From contig CAAEHZ010000456.1 of assembly GCA_900755865.1 (NCBI GenBank), positions 1-9,729 of the forward strand: DNA of 9,729 nucleotides, given 5' to 3'. Numbering within the stretch: the first letter of the stretch is position 1; every line of letters starts with the position of its first letter. A program made the translations under genes and the position numbers. The DNA is from Lachnospiraceae bacterium (GTDB taxonomy: Bacteria > Bacillota > Clostridia > Lachnospirales > Lachnospiraceae). Under the pieces are notes generated by a model, which did no database searches, had not been told where the DNA came from, and saw only the letters and a program-made list of their open reading frames with translations. Positions 6,730 to 9,729 of the stretch are shown piece after piece.

Positions 6730-6827
6730 GCTATTCAGAAACAAAAAGTATGCCGACATGATTTTGTGAAGAACCATGTTCAGGAGAAGAGTGTGCAGAG
6801 CTGTTAGCAATAACCTTAGAAAGAAGC

Positions 6828-6855
6828 TTGACAACCTCAGGAAAAGATTTATAAT
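6828..6855 (+). promoter_or_regulatory. Consensus promoter of the lrgAB operon
   Basis: TTGACA (6828-6833) and TATAAT (6850-6855) are both perfect, 16 bases apart. The start point would be near 6862 and the leader about 37 bases. Such a consensus promoter suggests strong basal expression or repression-based control. I saw no LytTR-type direct repeats and no clear operator beside it. The preceding 100 bases after the GH28-like gene hold nothing recognisable. Confidence 0.87.
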
Positions 6856-6898
6856 AATTTGCGGCGCAAAAAACGAGAGAGAAAAGAGGCGTACGCGA

Positions 6899-7273
6899 AT
6901 GAAATACATAAAACAGATATTGATTATATTAACCATTTCATTTGTGGGGGAGCTGTTAAAGCAACTGCTTCCCCTGCCGGTTCCGGCGAGCATTTATGGA
7001 ATGGTTATTTTATTTGTTCTTTTACTGACAAAGGTCATTAAGCTGGAGGCAGTCAAGGAAGTGGGAGATTTTATGATTGAAATTATGCCGGTTATGTTTA
7101 TTCCCGCGGGCGTGGGGCTGATGGCATCCTGGGGTGTTTTGCAGCCCATGCTGGTACCGGTGAGCATTATTACTGTGATTTCCCTTGTCCTGGTGATGGC
7201 ATTTGGCGGCAGAATAACTCAGTTTATCATCCGAAGAGGAAAAAAGAAAACCGGGAAGAAAGAACAGGATTGA
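6899..7273 (+). CDS. lrgA: CidA/LrgA family membrane protein
   Basis: This 124-residue protein has four hydrophobic segments (about residues 5-24, 28-47, 58-82 and 86-109) and a very basic tail (RRGKKKTGKK), the standard size and shape of LrgA/CidA. Signature segments are PLPVPASIYGMVILF, the conserved P-x-P-x-S-I-x-G-M turn after the first helix, and IMPVMFIPAGVGLM. The family was first described as holin-like regulators of murein hydrolase activity. Homologues paired with LrgB have since been shown to move pyruvate (PftAB in Bacillus subtilis). The start chosen is ATG 6899, with AAGAGG (6884-6889) nine bases upstream; earlier in-frame codons would include the promoter and are ruled out. It is followed by lrgB after 37 bases. 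Confidence 0.92.
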   Translation: MKYIKQILIILTISFVGELLKQLLPLPVPASIYGMVILFVLLLTKVIKLEAVKEVGDFMIEIMPVMFIPAGVGLMASWGVLQPMLVPVSIITVISLVLVMAFGGRITQFIIRRGKKKTGKKEQD

Positions 7274-7289
7274 AACAGGCGCGGAGAAG

Positions 7290-7313
7290 TGCGCAGAAAT
7301 GGAGATTAAAATG
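7290..7313 (+). repeat. 24-base repeated start element, copy 2 (lrgB start)
   Basis: TGCGCAGAAATGGAGATT, then A, then AAATG. It matches the element at 3828-3851 with one difference. Here the element supplies the GGAG (7301-7304) and the ATG (7311) of lrgB. The flanks on both sides differ between the copies, so the match is confined to the translation-start region. Confidence 0.7.
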
Positions 7314-8006
7314 ATAAATGAGTTTTTTGTGGATTCTGCCTTTGCAGGTGTGACAATCAGCCTTCTGGCATATATGTTTGGACTGTTTTTAAAGAAGAAA
7401 TTTCATTCTCCGATTTTGAATCCCCTGCTGATTTCCATTCTGGTGACGATTCTGGTGCTTGTGGCGGCAGGAGTGGATTATGAAACCTATAATATGGGAG
7501 CAAAATATTTAAGCTGGTTTCTGACTCCTGCAACCGTCTGTCTGGCAATTCCGCTGTATGAGCAGTTGGAGCTGTTAAAGCATAATTTCAAGGCAGTTAT
7601 GGCAGGAATTTTTACAGGGGTTCTCACCAGCCTGACAACGATTCTGGTACTTTCCCTGATACTGGATCTGTCCCATGAGGAGTATGTAACGCTGCTGCCG
7701 AAGTCCATTACCACGGCAATCGGCATGGGCGTTTCGGAGGAACTGGGCGGCTATGTGACGATTACGGTAGCGGTTATTGTCATCACAGGGGTTCTGGGAA
7801 ATATTCTGGCAGAGCCCATCTGCAAGCTGTTTAAAATCGAGGAACCCATTGCAAAGGGAGTGGCACTTGGTTCCGCAGCCCATGCCATCGGGACGGCAAA
7901 GGCAATGGAAATGGGGGAAATTGAGGGCGCCATGAGCAGCCTTTCCATTGCGGTTGCAGGTATTTTAACGGTGGTGGGTGCCACAATTTATTCTTATTTT
8001 CTGTAG
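7311..8006 (+). CDS. lrgB: LrgB family membrane protein
   Basis: This 231-residue polytopic membrane protein is the usual partner of LrgA. Clear family motifs are FLTPATVCLAIPLYEQ, LPKSITTAIGMGVSEELGG and GVALGSAAHAIGTAKAMEMG, followed by EGAMSSLSIAVAG; the AHAIGTAKA box is diagnostic. With LrgA it forms a membrane complex linked in different bacteria to cell-lysis control or to pyruvate and glycolate transport. Which applies here cannot be read from sequence. The start is taken as ATG 7311, six bases after GGAG; ATG 7299 in the same frame would add MEIK and has a weaker site. The gene ends 30 bases from the stop of the convergent GH28 gene, and no clear terminator lies between them, so its transcript may run antisense into that gene. 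Confidence 0.93.
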   Translation: MINEFFVDSAFAGVTISLLAYMFGLFLKKKFHSPILNPLLISILVTILVLVAAGVDYETYNMGAKYLSWFLTPATVCLAIPLYEQLELLKHNFKAVMAGIFTGVLTSLTTILVLSLILDLSHEEYVTLLPKSITTAIGMGVSEELGGYVTITVAVIVITGVLGNILAEPICKLFKIEEPIAKGVALGSAAHAIGTAKAMEMGEIEGAMSSLSIAVAGILTVVGATIYSYFL

Positions 8007-8036
8007 GCAGAAAAAATTTTACCGGGTACCCAGGGC

Positions 8037-9566
8037 TTATATTTCCCTTAAGTGGTTTACATTTCTGAAAATAAATTTTTCAGAAGGGGGCGTATCAAAG
8101 GTTACATTGTCCAGCACAAGCTCTTCCAGATTTTCGCAGACAAAGCCTGCCTTGCAGAAGGTTTCCTTCCAGGCGGTCATTGCCATCTCACCTGCCTGAG
8201 CGTCCTCCTTATAGGAAATGCTGATATTTTTTAATGTAACCCGTCCAAGCATGGATTCCGGCAGTCCCAGAAAAAAGCCGACACCATAGGAAACATCCTG
8301 ACACCGGATATTCTCAAAGCAGAAATCCAGAAAACGGGGTGTCAAATCGCTGACAGGGAGAGGGGTGCGGATAAAACGCTCATCCATCTCATCATTTCCG
8401 GCTTTATAAAAGGCATTGATGACAAAGGGAGATTTTACATCCTCCATGGTAATATTGCGGAAGGTAATTCCCTCAATGACTGCAAGATTGCCCCGTCCCC
8501 GCTGGCTCTTGATACGAAGTCCTCTGTCCGTCATGCGGAAAAGACAGTTGGTAACAAGGACATCCTTTACGCCGCCGCTGTTTTCGCTTCCGATGGTAAC
8601 GCCGGCGTGTCCGTATTCCATCAGGCAGTTGCGGACGGTGATATGGGAAGAGGGTGTCCGGTATTTTCTGGCAAAGCCCAGTTTGCCGCTTTTTATGGCA
8701 ATACAGTCATCCCCGACACTGATGCGGGTTCCGACGATTAACACGTTATCGCAGGATTCCGGGTCAATACCGTCCGTGGTAGGAGAGTTCGCAGGGTTTA
8801 ACAGCTTTAAATTCAGGTATTTCAGATTTTTGCTGTAAAAGGGATGCTGGTTCCAGGAGGGAGTGTTACATACGGTGATGCCCTCTAAAGTAACATTTTC
8901 GCAGGTGTGCAGGAAGATTCCCTTGGGACGTCTGGCAATCCGTTTTACCCGGTGATTTTCCCACCAGTCGGATTCCTGTGCCTGACAGTCTACAATTCCT
9001 TTACCGTAAACACAGACGTTTTTTACACCGATGCCGGTGAGGATGCTGGCAAAGCTGTCATCCTCATGTCCTTCCCAGGTACCAAGGACAATACCGTTTT
9101 TTTCCTCGTTTGCAGACAGAATCGGAAACTTTGTCCGGTCTGTTTCGCCAAGAAGCCGGGAGCCTTCCGGAAGATGCAAAAAGAGGTTGTCCCTTAAAAA
9201 GAGAGCTGTCACTCTATAGCAGCCCTGAATTGTCAGAAATTCATCCGGTTTTAGGGCATCGATTGCCTGCTGAATAGAAGCGGTGGCATCTTCGATGCCT
9301 CCCTCCAGAGCAGAGTGATAAATCTGTTCCTTTCTGGCGGTGGTGGAAAAGGAAAGGGTTTCGGAGCCGTCTATTCCTTTTACCTGTAAGGAATAGTCTG
9401 TTCCAGGCTGTAAATCATAAAGGGTAAAGGAATTTAAATTCTGTCTGCCCTTTGCCGCGCCATTCAGAAAGACCTCATAGGAGGCTGTCGTATAGGCATC
9501 TTCATTCTGCAGTTCCACGGAAACAGAAGTGGGAGTAACTAATAAAAGATTCATTTTCATATTCAT
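8037..9566 (-). CDS. GH28 polygalacturonase-type hydrolase with N-terminal Fn3-like domain
   Basis: This 509-residue protein has residues 1 to about 85 resembling a fibronectin type III-like beta-sandwich (TPTSVSVELQ, YEVFLNG, FTLYDLQPGTDYSLQVKG). The GH28 beta-helix follows, starting at SIQQAIDAL. All four GH28 active-site motifs are present: T-T-D265-G, G-D286-D287-C, G-H320-A-G and R351-I-K353, with WNQHPFYSKNL and GVTIGSENSGG around them. The family hydrolyses alpha-galacturonosyl bonds in pectin, rhamnogalacturonan or xylogalacturonan. No signal peptide or anchor is seen, so it probably acts on imported oligosaccharides in the cytoplasm. The start is ATG at 9566, preceded by GGAG in GGAGAAAGCTTGAA; the frame stays open to 9656, but that start lacks a ribosome site. 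The gene is convergent with lrgB. Two inverted repeats lie upstream and may be regulatory. Confidence 0.93.
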   Translation of the reverse strand: MNMKMNLLLVTPTSVSVELQNEDAYTTASYEVFLNGAAKGRQNLNSFTLYDLQPGTDYSLQVKGIDGSETLSFSTTARKEQIYHSALEGGIEDATASIQQAIDALKPDEFLTIQGCYRVTALFLRDNLFLHLPEGSRLLGETDRTKFPILSANEEKNGIVLGTWEGHEDDSFASILTGIGVKNVCVYGKGIVDCQAQESDWWENHRVKRIARRPKGIFLHTCENVTLEGITVCNTPSWNQHPFYSKNLKYLNLKLLNPANSPTTDGIDPESCDNVLIVGTRISVGDDCIAIKSGKLGFARKYRTPSSHITVRNCLMEYGHAGVTIGSENSGGVKDVLVTNCLFRMTDRGLRIKSQRGRGNLAVIEGITFRNITMEDVKSPFVINAFYKAGNDEMDERFIRTPLPVSDLTPRFLDFCFENIRCQDVSYGVGFFLGLPESMLGRVTLKNISISYKEDAQAGEMAMTAWKETFCKAGFVCENLEELVLDNVTFDTPPSEKFIFRNVNHLREI

Positions 9567-9609
9567 TTCAAGCTTTCTCCAATCTACTACAATATATTTA
9601 TGGTTAATA

Positions 9610-9630
9610 TCCCTTACAGCCAGTAAGGAA
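9610..9630 (-). promoter_or_regulatory. Inverted repeat upstream of the minus-strand GH28 gene
   Basis: On the plus strand, TCCCTTAC (9610-9617) and GTAAGGAA (9623-9630) form eight-base arms around AGCCA, with one G-T at the second pair. It sits about 45 bases upstream of ATG 9566. It could be an operator or a leader hairpin. No certain promoter could be placed near it. Confidence 0.4.
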
Positions 9631-9662
9631 TCATCCATCTTGTTGCTTATTTTCATGTTTGT

Positions 9663-9679
9663 TTTCTATAGAAATTTCT
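9663..9679. promoter_or_regulatory. Overlapping palindromes, candidate operator
   Basis: TTTCTATAGAAA (9663-9674) is a perfect 12-base palindrome, and AGAAATTTCT (9670-9679) is a perfect 10-base palindrome sharing five bases with it. They lie about 100 bases upstream of the minus-strand GH28 start, where a sugar-responsive regulator could bind. A/T-rich palindromes also arise by chance. Confidence 0.3.
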
Positions 9680-9729
9680 CTTTTACTGTACCAGATAAAT
9701 GGGATATGATAAAGTAAAAAAAACAAAGA

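Noticed and set aside
8017..8035. GGGTACCC palindrome beside an A/T tract as a bidirectional terminator
   Set aside because: With a four-base loop only about four pairs remain, too weak to call, although the T tract on the minus strand is suggestive.
9567..9656. Thirty-residue N-terminal extension of the minus-strand GH28
   Set aside because: The frame is open to ATG 9656 but no Shine-Dalgarno precedes it, whereas GGAG lies just before ATG 9566. The stretch also holds an inverted repeat.
1..9729. CRISPR arrays, insertion sequences, prophage genes, toxin-antitoxin or defence systems
   Set aside because: No regularly spaced repeats, transposase, phage or defence-type genes could be recognised on either strand.

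Overview
The window looks like chromosomal DNA of a Gram-positive anaerobe of the class Clostridia, most likely Lachnospiraceae. This is inferred from the moderate GC content, A/G-rich Shine-Dalgarno sites, sigma-A-type promoters, a short RlmD-type methyltransferase without a TRAM domain, and cytoplasmic-looking glycoside hydrolases without signal peptides. No tool search was possible, so the taxonomic call is an inference.

Layout, left to right. (1) The 3' part of a GH2 beta-galactosidase gene enters from the left edge and stops at 1385. (2) A complete tRNA-Pro gene with anticodon AGG (1475-1549) has its own strong promoter and a near-perfect intrinsic terminator. (3) A translation and tRNA-modification pair follows: an RlmD-family 23S rRNA uracil methyltransferase (1689-3029) and a TcdA-type E1-like tRNA dehydratase (3060-3821). 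The tail of the methyltransferase gene carries what looks like a frameshifted, chemoreceptor-like C-terminal remnant. (4) A MATE efflux pump (4042-5406) has a separate promoter and visibly different codon choice. (5) A divergent GH28-like pectinase (5473-6729) follows. (6) An lrgA-lrgB operon (6899-8006) lies behind a consensus promoter. (7) A second GH28 protein, with an Fn3-like N-terminal domain and a full set of catalytic motifs, is encoded on the minus strand (8037-9566) and converges on lrgB.

The beta-galactosidase and the two GH28 proteins suggest a dispersed plant-polysaccharide locus: galactan side chains plus a galacturonan or rhamnogalacturonan backbone, acting on imported oligosaccharides. 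LrgAB homologues include pyruvate transporters, and uronate breakdown yields pyruvate, so a link is conceivable but not shown here. The tRNA and RNA-modification genes look like housekeeping genes interleaved with the accessory sugar genes.

No stretch longer than 300 bases lacks a gene. The largest gaps are about 220 bases (3822-4041), about 170 bases (6730-6898) and about 160 bases (9567-9729, to the edge). No IS element, prophage, CRISPR array or defence system was seen. The most interesting items are the frameshifted tail of the methyltransferase gene, a 24-base repeated translation-start element, the loss of a canonical GH28 active-site histidine, and the A34 tRNA-Pro with a T-stem mismatch.
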